The translations under genes and the position numbers were made by a program. The notes below the pieces were generated by a model that was given only the letters and a program-made list of their open reading frames with translations, was not told the DNA's origin and searched no databases. Positions 34,515 through 45,029 of a stretch of 45,490 nucleotides of DNA are shown piece after piece. Location: positions 15,370-60,859 of the forward strand of contig PAMH01000032.1 of the NCBI GenBank assembly GCA_002707205.1, written 5' to 3'. This DNA is from Legionellales bacterium. Lineage in GTDB: Bacteria; Pseudomonadota; Gammaproteobacteria; UBA1113. Positions within the stretch are counted from its first letter, which is position 1. Each line of letters opens with the position of its first letter.

Positions 34515-35294
34515 TTACTCTCGAATCCCGTAACCTGTTTTTATCAAACGCCAACAGACAATATAAAGTGCCACAGTTAAAATGACTAAGATTCCTACCG
34601 CGGCGGTGACTGCAATATCAGAAATACCTAACACGCCATATCTAAATGCATTCACAAGATAAAGGATTGGGTTTAACATTGAAAGTTTTTGAAAAAATGA
34701 GGGTAACATGCTAATAGAATAAAATACACCACCTAGATAGGTGAGTGGCGTTAAAATAAAAGTAGGCACTAACATTACATCATCAAATTTTGTTGCAAAA
34801 AGTGCATTAAACAATCCTGCTAACGCAAAGAATATCGCTGAACATAAAACAACAAAAATCATTAGTCCAAAATGAGCTATGTGCAAATGTGTAAATAATA
34901 ACGCAATAATAGTAACAATACCGCCAACCAATAAGCCTCGTATTACACCACCTGAAATATACCCTATAATTAAAACCCATGTTGCTAAAGGTGAAATAAT
35001 AATCTCTTCAATACTTCGTTGAAATTTTAAGCTGAAAAATGAAGTTGAAACATTAGCATAGGCACTGGTTATCACAGACATCATAATTAAACCAGGTACA
35101 ATATATTGCATGTAACTTACATCGCCAATCATACCTACTCGACGCCCGATTAACTGACCGAAAATAATAAAATATAATGTGGTTGTGATTGCAGATGGTA
35201 ATAAAGTTTGTGACCAAATACGTAGAATCCGACCTACCTCTTTATTAACAATTGTTTTTAAACCTGTTAAATTTGTTACTAATACTGTGTTCAT
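34515..35294 (-). CDS. yadH: ABC-2 type permease, YadH-like
   Basis: A 259-residue inner-membrane permease with six predicted helices. The family-typical segments ITTTLYFIIFGQLIG, YMQYIVPGLIMMSVITSAYA, the SLKFQRSIEEIIISPL coupling region and LTPLTYLGGVFYSI are present. It is the membrane half of a YadGH-type exporter of unknown substrate. An AAGG lies about 6 nt upstream of the ATG. It follows the ATPase gene by 24 nt. Confidence 0.92.
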   Translation of the reverse strand: MNTVLVTNLTGLKTIVNKEVGRILRIWSQTLLPSAITTTLYFIIFGQLIGRRVGMIGDVSYMQYIVPGLIMMSVITSAYANVSTSFFSLKFQRSIEEIIISPLATWVLIIGYISGGVIRGLLVGGIVTIIALLFTHLHIAHFGLMIFVVLCSAIFFALAGLFNALFATKFDDVMLVPTFILTPLTYLGGVFYSISMLPSFFQKLSMLNPILYLVNAFRYGVLGISDIAVTAAVGILVILTVALYIVCWRLIKTGYGIRE

Positions 35295-35318
35295 ATTCGA
35301 CCTTTCTTTTTTATGTGC

Positions 35319-36233
35319 TTATGCTTTACTTGTCATTTTCATAAATAATTCTTCTAAGCGATTTGCTTTATTACGCATACTGCCTATTTTTATTCCCTGC
35401 TGAGAAAGTTGTGAAAATAAATGATTAATGTCTTGTGTACTTTGTACATCTACCGCTAATGTCATCTCATCCAGTAACTCACATGGAAAGTCTAGAAGAT
35501 TTGGCTTTTGGGCTAATCTCTGACTGAGATCTAAAATGTAAGTTTGAACATTAAGCTGCAATAATAATGACTTCATGTCAGTTTTTTCTATGACTCTCCC
35601 TTGATCAATAATGGCAATATTTTTACAAAGTGTTTCAGCTTCCTCTAAATAATGTGTAGTAAGAATTATAGTAACACCTTCTTGCTCATTGATATTACGT
35701 AAGAAATCCCACATCATGCGTCGTAACTCAATGTCAACGCCCGCCGTTGGTTCATCAAGAATTAAGAGTTTAGGTTCATGAATTAATGCGCGTGCGATCA
35801 TTAATCGCCGTTTCATACCACCAGACAACATACGTACCCTGCGTGTTCTAAATTCATATAAACCTAATTTTTTTAAAAGAGATTCTGCACGTTGGGTTGC
35901 CTTTTTACGATTTACGCCATAATAACCCGCTTGATGAATGAGCACTTCCATACAGGTTTCAAAAATATTAAAATTAAATTCTTGTGGCATTAATCCGATA
36001 TGTTGCTTAGCACGACAAAAATCTTGATCAATATCAATACCAAACACTTTAACTTGACCACTAGTTTTATTCACTAAAGAAGTAATAATGCCTATTGTTG
36101 TAGATTTACCCGCACCATTAGGGCCAAGTAAGGCATAAAAATCTCCTTGTTTAACTTCAAAACTAACACCTTTTAAAGCATGCGCTCCACTTTTATAGGT
36201 TTTTATTAAATCTTTTATTTCTAATGCATTCAT
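35319..36233 (-). CDS. yadG: ABC transporter ATPase, YadG-like
   Basis: A 304-residue ATPase partner of the adjacent permease. Walker A is LLGPNGAGKST (near residue 35), the Q-loop is GLMPQEFN, the signature is MLSGGMKRRLMIARAL, Walker B is LLILDEPTAGVD, and the switch His is in LTTHYLEEAE. The C-terminal domain (about 220-304) is the usual YadG extension. The two genes form a simple ATPase-permease operon with a 24-nt gap. Confidence 0.93.
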   Translation of the reverse strand: MNALEIKDLIKTYKSGAHALKGVSFEVKQGDFYALLGPNGAGKSTTIGIITSLVNKTSGQVKVFGIDIDQDFCRAKQHIGLMPQEFNFNIFETCMEVLIHQAGYYGVNRKKATQRAESLLKKLGLYEFRTRRVRMLSGGMKRRLMIARALIHEPKLLILDEPTAGVDIELRRMMWDFLRNINEQEGVTIILTTHYLEEAETLCKNIAIIDQGRVIEKTDMKSLLLQLNVQTYILDLSQRLAQKPNLLDFPCELLDEMTLAVDVQSTQDINHLFSQLSQQGIKIGSMRNKANRLEELFMKMTSKA

Positions 36234-36312
36234 CTCTATACCATTGTTTTACTATACATATCTAAACTATTTTGGAATCCAACTGATAACTTTATACTTT
36301 AAAATATTTGAT

Positions 36313-39300
36313 TTAATCATTTTTAGTTATCTTATTTGGCTCATCATCCTCAGGAAAATTTCTCAAATAAATATCTTGAGGTGGATGTGGCGGCTTGATA
36401 TTATTTTGCTTGAAAGTTTCAAAGATTTTGAACAAAACCTCTGAACGCACTTGGGCGCGTGATAATCCAAGCTGCAAATTAATATAATATCTTACTTCAA
36501 AAGATAATAATGCCTCATTCATTTCTTTAAAAAATACTTGTGGCTCAGGATCGGAAACAATATCTGAAATATTTTCTAATGTTTTTAAAATTAATTCTTG
36601 AACAAAAAAAGGATTGTCACTAGGTGCAACTTTCAAGTCAATCACTGTTCTTACGATACTATCTAGATGTGTCCAGTTAGTAAAAGGTTTTTCAAATGTT
36701 TCTGAGTTAGGCACTAACACTTCCATATGATCCCATGTTTTAACTGTCACAGCACGCATTCCAATGTGTGTTACTTCACCTTCACAATTACCAATAGTCA
36801 CCAAGTCACCCGCACGTATCGGTCTTTCAAACAAAAGTAATAATCCGCTCGCATAGTTTTTAATAAGATCTCTTAATCCTAAGCCCACACCGGCTGCAAA
36901 ACCAGCTAAAACATATGAAATACCACTTAAATCAATACCAATAATTTTTAATGCAATAAAAATTGTAATAACAAACATTGTATATTGTGTTAATACAGAT
37001 AAACTATTCCTTAGTCCAAGATCACGAGTTTTGGCAAATAACCAACGATATGAAAATTCACGAGTCCATCTTGATAACCAATAAACAACACCTGCAGCAA
37101 CAATCAGCTCTATAATACTAATTGGCGTGATAATTAAACCTTTTGCTTCTACTAAATGAAAGTGTAAAATGATAATTAATTTTTGAACAACTATTGAATT
37201 TTTATTCCATCCATAAAGTGAAAATAATGTTACGGTCGCAATTAAAAATAATATAACACGTAAGACTCTATCTAATGGTCTTAATAAAGCTTGAGTCCAC
37301 AGCCAACCATTTTTTAACTTTCTAATAAATAGCTCAGAAACCCATTCTAAAATATCTTTTAAAAAACCACGTGCTAAAATATAACCTGACATCACTAATA
37401 AAAAGATACCTTCATAACGACTAATTGCCCAGGCTAAATCAACATAACCAAGAATACCAATAATTGCTGTTGACATAATAGTTAATGGTATTAATAAGCT
37501 TAAAAGTTTAACGACACGCATTAAATAAGAACGAGAATGGTCAAGATAAGGCTGTACTAATGCAGGCCCTACTTTCCAACTGCGTAATAGTAAAATAGAA
37601 ATGACTAACATAAAAAGCATAAACAAACGGTTAAAAAAGTCACCAACTTGGTATCCTACCGGTAATTGATGAGCAAGTACTGTTAAGGTTGTAAAAACCC
37701 CACCAACAAGCAAAGCCCATTTTAACTCATTATATAGGATGACATCTTGTCCAGAAGCATCACCAACATTTTCAAGTAAAATTAGACGTGATAAGCCTAT
37801 TGCAAATTTAAAAACAAACCATACTACTGCAAGATAAATAATCGGCGCAAAACTTTTAACAGACAACCCCGTCAACCAAAACAATATCCCCAAGCCTGCA
37901 ACGATAAAAATACCCATCAAGTTTCTTTGAATTAATTGTAAAGCGATATACAGCGTATTTTTGCTCATATTAGCACGTTTATCAGATAAACTCGTAATCA
38001 TTCTTGCCAGAATATCTCTAAGCATTAACCAAATCCAAAGCCACAGAATTTCAACAAATATAATACTAACAATTGACCATTTACTTAATTTAACTATCGC
38101 TAACACTAATTGATCTTTCAGTGCATTCATTGCTTGTAATCCCATCACAGGCATTTTAATTATATTTTGTAAAAAATCACTCCATTCATTAGCACTAAAC
38201 CCAGGCAAACCTTGTCTACGAGACAAAGCTTTACTTAATGCATCTTGTGTATCAGCTATATACATGTAAGTGGTTTTATTTAAATTTTTTATCTGAGCTG
38301 CAATGTCATCATATTTACCGAGTAATGTTTGAATAGCATCGTATTGATTTGTATATTGCTCATCAGTAATTAAATTATTTTTATGCCGCTCTTGAGTCAA
38401 AGAACCTCGACGTTCCAGTAATTGCATTTTACGTTCAACTAAACCACCTATACTATCAAGTTCACTCGCTACTGCTTTTGCCTGACTTAACTGATCATCC
38501 AAATTAGAAACTGATGTTTCTGTTACCGTATCGGACTTTAATAAAGTTAATTGTGCAAATTGATGCAATAATACAATTTTGATATGTAATAAATTACTTT
38601 TTTCCTGTGCTTTTAAAATTTGAATATCTAGTGCTTGCTTTTTACTCGTATAGTTATCTGCATTCACATCTAATTGATTCAATTGTGTGTTGAGTTGCAT
38701 CAATTTATCCAGCTCATCTTTTTGTTGTTCCTGATAAGCTAGTGCTTGCTGCTGTAATTGTGCTTGTACTTTTTGTTTTTCTTGTGTGTGATATTTTGAC
38801 TGAATAGTTTGATTCCAATCTTGTAATAAATCAAAAATTTCTTGATTATATTGTTGAGAAAGGCTTAATGCTTGTACCAGTTTCTCTTGTGATTTTAATG
38901 CTGCTTTTTGAAAATTTAATTGACTTTGTAAATCAGTAATTCGTAATCGTACAGCTGTTGTCTTTCCTGCTGCTAAGGTTATATCTTGTAATTCATTTTC
39001 AATATAATTAATTTTTGTCAATATCGAATCAACGGCTTGTTGCGCTTCAGCTTTTGCTAATTTTGCACCATCAAGATTAGCATTTGCCACAGATAATTCT
39101 AGATTAAATTGATCTAACGTTGCCTCTGAAATAGTAGTTGTAGCCATTACAGTATACTCTTCATTTTTTTTGTTTTTCAGCTCGGCTACTTTTTGCTTCA
39201 ATACTTGATTTTTTTGTTTAACAACGTCTAACTGCTGAAAGGCAGCTTGCAATGTATCACCATTACTTTGTTTTACTAAATCAGTTGCTACTACACTTGT

Positions 39301-39402
39301 TTTATCTGTATTAGCGGCAAAAATAGCCTGAGTTGCACTCAAAAAAAAGATAGACATAAAAATAATGTAAACTACTATAAAATGATTCTTTTTAAACAAC
39401 AT
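36313..39402 (-). CDS. large mechanosensitive channel, MscK-like
   Basis: A 1029-residue MscS-superfamily channel. It has a signal peptide (about 1-29, ending IFAANT), a long coiled-coil periplasmic region (about 40-400), multiple TM helices (about 430-800), and the MscS pore and vestibule at the end. The pore helix is AGFAAGVGLGLRDLIKNYAS (about 828-848), followed by ERPIRAGDLVTIG and the VPNSETFEKPFTNWT loop. It releases solutes under hypo-osmotic stress, and E. coli MscK also responds to K+. Slightly shorter than E. coli MscK (1120). Confidence 0.91.
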   Translation of the reverse strand: MLFKKNHFIVVYIIFMSIFFLSATQAIFAANTDKTSVVATDLVKQSNGDTLQAAFQQLDVVKQKNQVLKQKVAELKNKKNEEYTVMATTTISEATLDQFNLELSVANANLDGAKLAKAEAQQAVDSILTKINYIENELQDITLAAGKTTAVRLRITDLQSQLNFQKAALKSQEKLVQALSLSQQYNQEIFDLLQDWNQTIQSKYHTQEKQKVQAQLQQQALAYQEQQKDELDKLMQLNTQLNQLDVNADNYTSKKQALDIQILKAQEKSNLLHIKIVLLHQFAQLTLLKSDTVTETSVSNLDDQLSQAKAVASELDSIGGLVERKMQLLERRGSLTQERHKNNLITDEQYTNQYDAIQTLLGKYDDIAAQIKNLNKTTYMYIADTQDALSKALSRRQGLPGFSANEWSDFLQNIIKMPVMGLQAMNALKDQLVLAIVKLSKWSIVSIIFVEILWLWIWLMLRDILARMITSLSDKRANMSKNTLYIALQLIQRNLMGIFIVAGLGILFWLTGLSVKSFAPIIYLAVVWFVFKFAIGLSRLILLENVGDASGQDVILYNELKWALLVGGVFTTLTVLAHQLPVGYQVGDFFNRLFMLFMLVISILLLRSWKVGPALVQPYLDHSRSYLMRVVKLLSLLIPLTIMSTAIIGILGYVDLAWAISRYEGIFLLVMSGYILARGFLKDILEWVSELFIRKLKNGWLWTQALLRPLDRVLRVILFLIATVTLFSLYGWNKNSIVVQKLIIILHFHLVEAKGLIITPISIIELIVAAGVVYWLSRWTREFSYRWLFAKTRDLGLRNSLSVLTQYTMFVITIFIALKIIGIDLSGISYVLAGFAAGVGLGLRDLIKNYASGLLLLFERPIRAGDLVTIGNCEGEVTHIGMRAVTVKTWDHMEVLVPNSETFEKPFTNWTHLDSIVRTVIDLKVAPSDNPFFVQELILKTLENISDIVSDPEPQVFFKEMNEALLSFEVRYYINLQLGLSRAQVRSEVLFKIFETFKQNNIKPPHPPQDIYLRNFPEDDEPNKITKND

Positions 39403-39436
39403 AAGCTTAACTCATTTGTAATAACATAAAATAAAT

Positions 39437-40705
39437 TCAGAAAATCACATTTTGAGGTGATTTAAACCTAAGAGCATATCGTATTAAAAATAAAACGACT
39501 AATCCCGGTAATGCAAAAATAAATGTACTAAAATAAAATAGAGTCCATCCCATATGAGAAACCAATATACCTGCAAATGGACCAACAAAAACACGCCCAA
39601 CTGCTGACAACGCAGATAATAGTGCAAATTGCGTAGCTGTAAAACGATGATTACACAATGTCATCAAAAAAGCGAGAAAAGCAGCAGTCCCCATTCCACC
39701 ACAAAACTGCTCTAAAAATACGGCACCTGTCATTAAATAAAATTGATGTCCTATTATAGCAAGCAGCATAAAACACAGATTAGATAATGCCTGTAACAAA
39801 CCAAAAAACATGAGCGCCTTATATAAACCCAATTTGTTAATTAATCCGCCACCTAAAAAGACACCTATCAAAGTAGCTAATAAGCCAACGCCTTTCATAA
39901 CAATGCCAATATCAGTCAATGAGAAATGTAAACCCCGAATCAGAAATGGTGTAGTTAATGTTAAAGCAAAAGCATCTCCTAACTTATAGAGCACAATAAA
40001 TAATGCAATCCATACCATAGGCAAACGTTGCCACAAATCTTTAAAAGGCTCAATGATGGCTGAAGTTAAACTAACTGGCGCTAATTTATCATTATCTTCT
40101 TTGGGACTTAATAATGTCACCACTAAACTTAATGACATTAAACCCGCCATTAATAAATAGGTGATTGACCAACCTAACTGATCTGCAATAATAAAGCTTA
40201 AACCACCTGAAACCAACATCGCAATTCTATATCCACCTACCCAACTTGCAGAGCCAAGTCCACGCTCCTCTGCTGGTAAAATATCTGTTCGATAGGCATC
40301 TAAGGCAACATCTTGGGTTGAAGAAAATAATGCCACGCATGCAGCAAAAATAGCTAATGTCCAAGGATGTTGTGCCGGCGTAAAACATGACATGATTGCT
40401 ATAAATGCTACCAATAATAGCTGCATTAAAAAAACCCAACCGCGTCGTCGCCCTAAAAAAGGTAAAACAAATCGATCTAATAGTGGTGACCACAAAAATT
40501 TATACACATAAGGCTGGCCTAAAAGCCCAAGAAACCCAATCGTAATTAAATCAACCTTATCGACGGTATACCACGCTTGTAAGGCACTACCAGTTAATGC
40601 TAATGGTAAACCTGATGCAAATCCTAATAAAAAAATGGTAATTAATCTGCGATTAAAGTAGGTTCTATGGAAATGTTGTACTTGTGCGAGCATTAAAAAA
40701 TCCAT
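39437..40705 (-). CDS. ampG: AmpG-like muropeptide permease (MFS)
   Basis: A 422-residue major facilitator with about 12 helices. FASGLPLALTGSALQAWYT is the AmpG first-helix signature, and the PLLDRFVLPFLGRRRGW and STQDVALDAYRTDIL segments are also typical. AmpG imports anhydro-muropeptides for cell-wall recycling and for AmpR signalling. A second ATG at 40693 is an equally good start. It is followed by the MscK-like gene 34 nt downstream, so co-transcription is likely. Confidence 0.9.
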   Translation of the reverse strand: MDFLMLAQVQHFHRTYFNRRLITIFLLGFASGLPLALTGSALQAWYTVDKVDLITIGFLGLLGQPYVYKFLWSPLLDRFVLPFLGRRRGWVFLMQLLLVAFIAIMSCFTPAQHPWTLAIFAACVALFSSTQDVALDAYRTDILPAEERGLGSASWVGGYRIAMLVSGGLSFIIADQLGWSITYLLMAGLMSLSLVVTLLSPKEDNDKLAPVSLTSAIIEPFKDLWQRLPMVWIALFIVLYKLGDAFALTLTTPFLIRGLHFSLTDIGIVMKGVGLLATLIGVFLGGGLINKLGLYKALMFFGLLQALSNLCFMLLAIIGHQFYLMTGAVFLEQFCGGMGTAAFLAFLMTLCNHRFTATQFALLSALSAVGRVFVGPFAGILVSHMGWTLFYFSTFIFALPGLVVLFLIRYALRFKSPQNVIF

Positions 40706-40875
40706 CTATCAGAATTTATGCAAAGCTGTGCCGAAGTTTGACGCAAAAAATGCATTTTGAGGATGTTTTGAGTATATCGTAAAATGGTATATTAATCATC
40801 TGTTTTATCTTTAAGCTTATCATCATCGGTATGATTTCCCTTAAAAATTTTTATGTAATAATTAATACAGCAAAC

Positions 40876-41520
40876 TCATTGAAGTATTGCTTTTGCAACA
40901 ATCTCTGTTGATTTTTTTACGCCCATTTTTGTTTTAATATTACGAATATAAAATTCAATTGTGCGCTTAGATAAGCCTAATTCTAATGCAATGTCATAAG
41001 CACTACAGCCCTTAGCTAACAAATGAATACATTGCAACTCACGTTTAGAAAAATGATATTTTTTTGGCGTTAAAATCCCCAGCTTCTTCAGAAAATGCCC
41101 TGTATGCCGTGAAACACTAATTTCTGGATTATTAATATAGTTTTCAATTTGTGTGTTTGTCGCAGAAATTAAAGGCACTGCTGTAAAAAGCGCACCAACA
41201 ATATGATTATTTTCCACATATGGTGCTTTATGCACCAAAGCCAAAAACGGTTTTTGATGAAAAATATGACAATCAAATATAAATTGCTGCTTATTGCGCA
41301 TAACTTCGGCATCTTCACTTAAAAGCTCATCCGCGAGCATTCTAATACTATAGTGTGACGACCCAACCGCCTTTTCTAATAATTCAAAATCTGTATGACC
41401 TATAATTTCTTTAGGATCTTTAAGCCCTAGTAAAGTACAATAGCCAACAGTCACATCGAGATAATAACCTTGTTTATCTTTAATTCCAGCAATGCCATTC
41501 TGGTAAAGAAGTTTGCTCAT
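40876..41520 (-). CDS. PAS-LuxR family transcriptional regulator
   Basis: A 214-residue DNA-binding protein. The N-terminal 110 residues look like a PAS sensor fold (GYYLDVTVGYCTLLGLKDPKEI, IIGHTDFELL). The C-terminal 65 residues are a LuxR/GerE helix-turn-helix: SKRELQCIHLLAKGCSAYDI and ALELGLSKRTIEFYIRNIKT. PAS-LuxR proteins of this build are common in Legionellales, where some influence virulence-phase genes; the regulon here is unknown. ATG at 41520 is used; an adjacent TTG is less likely. Confidence 0.86.
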   Translation of the reverse strand: MSKLLYQNGIAGIKDKQGYYLDVTVGYCTLLGLKDPKEIIGHTDFELLEKAVGSSHYSIRMLADELLSEDAEVMRNKQQFIFDCHIFHQKPFLALVHKAPYVENNHIVGALFTAVPLISATNTQIENYINNPEISVSRHTGHFLKKLGILTPKKYHFSKRELQCIHLLAKGCSAYDIALELGLSKRTIEFYIRNIKTKMGVKKSTEIVAKAILQ

Positions 41521-41579
41521 CAAATTACTTAGCTAGCCTATACTAGTATAATAATACTACAGTTTTTAATGCTTTTTTA

Positions 41580-41605
41580 CAAAAAAAGCGCTTTTTCAAG
41601 CGCTT
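41580..41605 (-). terminator. intrinsic terminator of mip
   Basis: On the minus strand the stem AAGCGCTT / AAGCGCTT (8 bp, loop GAAA) is followed by a run of seven T, 23 nt past the mip stop. This is a textbook rho-independent terminator. Confidence 0.85.
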
Positions 41606-41628
41606 CTTTATGATTTCACTGAAAAGAT

Positions 41629-42348
41629 TTAGCTTTTAGCGCTTGCAGGATTTACTGAAATCAAATGCACTTTAAAAATTAAAGTTTCATTAGGACCAAT
41701 AGGACCACCAACGCCTTGTTTACCATATGCCAAATCAGAAGGGATATATAACATCCATTCAGCACCCGGTTTCATCATTTTTAAGGCTTGCTGCCAACCA
41801 GAAATCACTTGCGATACTTTAAAAGTTGCAGGTTTGCCACGTTTATAGGTGCTATCAAAAACCTGGCCGTTAACTAATTTACCTTCATAATCAACTGTGA
41901 CAGAGTCATTTGCTTTAGGAGGAGTACCATTACCTGCTTTGACAACTTTATATTGCAATCCATTAGGTAATACAACAACGCCTTTTTCTTTTTTGTTTTT
42001 AGCTAAGAAGTCAGCGCCTGCTTTGGCATTATCTTCACTAACTTGTTTAAATTCTTCTTGTTGTTTTTTTGCCATTTTTTGCTGAAAATTTTGCAATGCA
42101 GTTTTCATTTGCGTGTCAGTTAATTTTAATTTACTACCTGCTAATGCATCTTTAACGCCTTCTGCTAACATATCCGCATTGATAGATAAGTTTTGGCTTT
42201 TTAAGTTCTTACCTAAATCAACACCAATGGTATAGCTTAATTGGTCTTGTTGTGTTTTAGGTGTCATTGAAGCTTGTGACGATGCAGCAAATACAGTAGA
42301 TGTAGCTAACATACCAACCACAATTAGAGATAAATTACGTAATTTCAT
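41629..42348 (-). CDS. mip: FKBP-type peptidyl-prolyl isomerase, Mip-like
   Basis: A 239-residue exported isomerase. The signal peptide ends at about residue 21 (STVFA). Residues about 30-125 form the helical dimerisation domain with the long connecting helix (LQNFQQKMAKKQQEEFKQVS). The FKBP domain at about 130-235 has VDYEGKLVNGQVFDSTYKRG, the GWQQALKMMKPG and the LAYGKQGVG loops. It is the counterpart of Legionella Mip, an infection-potentiating surface protein. A strong AAGGAG precedes the ATG by 5 nt. It has its own terminator. Confidence 0.95.
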   Translation of the reverse strand: MKLRNLSLIVVGMLATSTVFAASSQASMTPKTQQDQLSYTIGVDLGKNLKSQNLSINADMLAEGVKDALAGSKLKLTDTQMKTALQNFQQKMAKKQQEEFKQVSEDNAKAGADFLAKNKKEKGVVVLPNGLQYKVVKAGNGTPPKANDSVTVDYEGKLVNGQVFDSTYKRGKPATFKVSQVISGWQQALKMMKPGAEWMLYIPSDLAYGKQGVGGPIGPNETLIFKVHLISVNPASAKS

Positions 42349-42505
42349 TACGACTCCTTTTTAGGTAAAAATAGTCAATTTAACAATTTATATTGCACCA
42401 TGTTCCAAGCAAATTGACAAGTGATTTATACGATAAATTAACGAGATGTTTACTTTAATTTGTTTTTTTTGATTAAATATTTTACTAAAATAGCTTGATG
42501 CTAGC

Positions 42506-42511
42506 TATAAT
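42506..42511 (+). promoter_or_regulatory. -10 element upstream of sdaA
   Basis: A perfect TATAAT about 83 nt upstream of the sdaA start. A possible -35 TTTACT lies at 42481 with 19-nt spacing, which is long. The region is shared with the divergent mip promoter. Confidence 0.33.
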
Positions 42512-42593
42512 CTAAAATAAGATTAGCTTTTTATAGCTTCACTTAAAATATACAAGACGCTCACCTGTCTTGATAATAATTATGAGGAATATC

Positions 42594-43961
42594 ATGTCAA
42601 TTAGTACTTTCGAGCTATTTTCTATTGGTGTTGGTCCTTCAAGTTCTCATACTGTCGGCCCAATGAAAGCCGCTTATGAATTTACTCGCTTACTCATTCA
42701 AGCAAATACGATTGAAAAAATTACCCGTGTAACCGTTGATTTATATGGCTCACTAGCGCTTACAGGTAAAGGGCATGCCACAGACCTCGCTATTTTGAAC
42801 GGTCTTGAAGGATTTCAACCTGATACCGTTGAACCTTCTGAGGTTAAATCTCGTGTAGAGAGAATTTCTACACATAAACAATTAAAATTTGCGGGACTCA
42901 AAGCCATTGAGTTTCAACCAGACACTGATTTGATTTTCCATATGCAAGAATCTTTACCATTACATGCAAATGGTATGTATTTCACTGCATATGACGCCGA
43001 AGGCAATATATTAAAGGACAAAACCTATTATTCCATCGGCGGCGGTTTTATCGTTGATAAAGAAGGTTTTCACACCCAAGATGATACGGATATGCCAGTA
43101 AAATATCCTTTCAATACAGCAAAAGAATTATTAGAGATTTGCGAGCAAAACAAACTCACTATTGCACAAGTTATGCGAGAAAATGAAAAAACTTGGCGTG
43201 AAGAAAATGAGATTACGCAAGCGCTATTAAATATTGCAAAAACCATGCTAGATTGTATCGATAATGGTTGTCAACATGAAGGTATTCTACCTGGCGGTTT
43301 AAATGTAAAACGCCGCGCGTCAGCATTATTTCAAAAAATGATGCTGAAAGATCAGGCTCACCCCTCACCGGCACACGCCATGAATTGGTTAAATTGCTAT
43401 GCACTTGCAGTCAATGAAGAAAATGCTGCGGGTGGACGAGTAGTGACGGCACCAACTAACGGTGCGGCTGGCGTGATACCTGCTGTTTTAAAGTACTATT
43501 TACAATTTTGTGAGGGCACTAGCGAAGGTGTTGCTAACTTTCTACTTACTGCCGCAGCTATTGCTATTCTTTATAAAAAAGGCGCCTCAATATCTGCTGC
43601 AGAAGTTGGCTGTCAGGGTGAAGTGGGGGTTGCTTGTTCAATGGCAGCTGGTGCATTAACGGCGGTACTTGGTGGCACGCTTGCACAGATAGAAAATGCA
43701 GCAGAAATTGGCATGGAGCATCATTTGGGTTTAACTTGCGATCCTATTGGCGGCTTAGTGCAAATTCCCTGCATAGAGCGTAACGCAATGGGTGCCGTGC
43801 AAGCTGTAAATACAGCACAGCTGTCATTAATGGAAACAGGTGAACACAAAGTTTCTTTAGATAAAGTTATCGCAACCATGTTACAAACAGGTAAAGATAT
43901 GCAATCTCGCTACAAAGAAACATCTCTCGGTGGATTAGCCGTTAACATAATTGAGTGTTAA
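42594..43961 (+). CDS. sdaA: L-serine ammonia-lyase (single-chain, Fe-S)
   Basis: Converts L-serine to pyruvate and ammonia with a labile 4Fe-4S cluster; 455 residues. The N-terminal beta domain has [15 protein letters not shown] and the [10 protein letters not shown] segment. The catalytic alpha domain has [32 protein letters not shown] and [19 protein letters not shown], whose cysteines bind the cluster. ATG at 42594 is used because GAGG lies 6 nt before it; the ATGs at 42570 and 42582 lack a site. Serine is a main carbon source of Legionella-like bacteria. Confidence 0.96.
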   Translation: MSISTFELFSIGVGPSSSHTVGPMKAAYEFTRLLIQANTIEKITRVTVDLYGSLALTGKGHATDLAILNGLEGFQPDTVEPSEVKSRVERISTHKQLKFAGLKAIEFQPDTDLIFHMQESLPLHANGMYFTAYDAEGNILKDKTYYSIGGGFIVDKEGFHTQDDTDMPVKYPFNTAKELLEICEQNKLTIAQVMRENEKTWREENEITQALLNIAKTMLDCIDNGCQHEGILPGGLNVKRRASALFQKMMLKDQAHPSPAHAMNWLNCYALAVNEENAAGGRVVTAPTNGAAGVIPAVLKYYLQFCEGTSEGVANFLLTAAAIAILYKKGASISAAEVGCQGEVGVACSMAAGALTAVLGGTLAQIENAAEIGMEHHLGLTCDPIGGLVQIPCIERNAMGAVQAVNTAQLSLMETGEHKVSLDKVIATMLQTGKDMQSRYKETSLGGLAVNIIEC

Positions 43962-43963
43962 AG

Positions 43964-44746
43964 CTACCTACCCACATCTTTTTCAAAACGACGTTTACGT
44001 GCTAACTTTCGTAAACGTCGTTTTTTGGACAGGATTGTCAAAGTAAATATTGGCCCTGATATTGCATAACCAGCAAATACAATAAATAACATTGCTGGCG
44101 GATTTAGCGCAATACAAATCAATCCCAAAACCACAATTAAAATACCAATAAATGGTACTTTATTTTTAAAATTTATATTTTTAAAACTATGGAATCTAAT
44201 ATTACTCACCATCATTAGAGCAAGTACGGCAGTAATTATTAGCATTAAAACTTGAAACCATAATCCTTGTGCTGTGTAATCATACCATAGCCAGACAAAG
44301 CTGGCTAAAACTGCCGCGGCACCTGGAATAGGCAAACCTTGAAAATAATTTTTATCTGCGCTCACTTGTGTATTGAATCTAGCCAATCGCATCGCACCAC
44401 ACGCCGCAAATAAAAATGCGCCTAGCCAACCAATTTTTCCTAAACTTGAAAGACTCCAGCTATAAACAACCAATGCTGGAGCGACACCAAATGAAACAAT
44501 ATCTGCTAAGCTGTCAAATTCTGAACCAAAAGCTGTTTGCGTATTCGTCAATCTAGCAACACGTCCATCTAAAGCATCCATGACCATGGCAATAAATATT
44601 GCATGTGCTGCTGTATCAAAATAACCTTTCAATGCCGCTACAATGCTATAAAATCCTGCAAAAAGTCCAGCTGCTGTAAATAAATTTGGTAGTAAATATA
44701 TTCCACGCGCCTTAGCTTTTTCAATTCCTTCACGTTCGTTTGACAT
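43964..44746 (-). CDS. pssA: CDP-diacylglycerol-serine O-phosphatidyltransferase
   Basis: An integral-membrane enzyme of phosphatidylserine synthesis; 260 residues. The CDP-alcohol phosphotransferase motif is complete: D57-x2-D60-G61-x2-A64-R65-x8-G74-x3-D78-x3-D82. Several TM helices follow, and the C-terminal tail is strongly basic (KKRRLRKLARKRRF). ATG at 44746 is chosen because AGAGG lies 6 nt upstream; longer in-frame starts have no site. It ends two bases from the convergent sdaA. Confidence 0.94.
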   Translation of the reverse strand: MSNEREGIEKAKARGIYLLPNLFTAAGLFAGFYSIVAALKGYFDTAAHAIFIAMVMDALDGRVARLTNTQTAFGSEFDSLADIVSFGVAPALVVYSWSLSSLGKIGWLGAFLFAACGAMRLARFNTQVSADKNYFQGLPIPGAAAVLASFVWLWYDYTAQGLWFQVLMLIITAVLALMMVSNIRFHSFKNINFKNKVPFIGILIVVLGLICIALNPPAMLFIVFAGYAISGPIFTLTILSKKRRLRKLARKRRFEKDVGR

Positions 44747-45029
44747 CATATTCCTCTTTTCATTGATGTTCATACTTATTAAAAACATTATACGGCCTGC
44801 TTTTCTTGCTGAAAAGGGGCAGTTTTAATGAATCAGTTGAAATAATGCTAAGCCTCTCAGATAACCTTAAAAAATAGACACCTTTTTGATGCCATTTCTT
44901 ATGGATAATTGATTATAACGCCTTTTTACGTACTGAAAAATTGCCAATCCCACAAAAAATATTTTGTGATAATCTCGCATTTCAACACAATTTGGGTATA
45001 TAATTACCAACATAATGCAGGGATATAAG
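44747..45029. other. divergent intergenic region pssA / DUF3579 gene
   Basis: About 280 bases between pssA (minus) and the DUF3579 gene (plus). I see no ORF or RNA gene. It must contain two divergent promoters. Confidence 0.5.
44999..45004 (+). promoter_or_regulatory. -10 element for the DUF3579 gene
   Basis: TATAAT lies 25 nt before the ATG at 45030, implying a short leader of about 19 nt. No convincing -35 hexamer is seen. Confidence 0.35.
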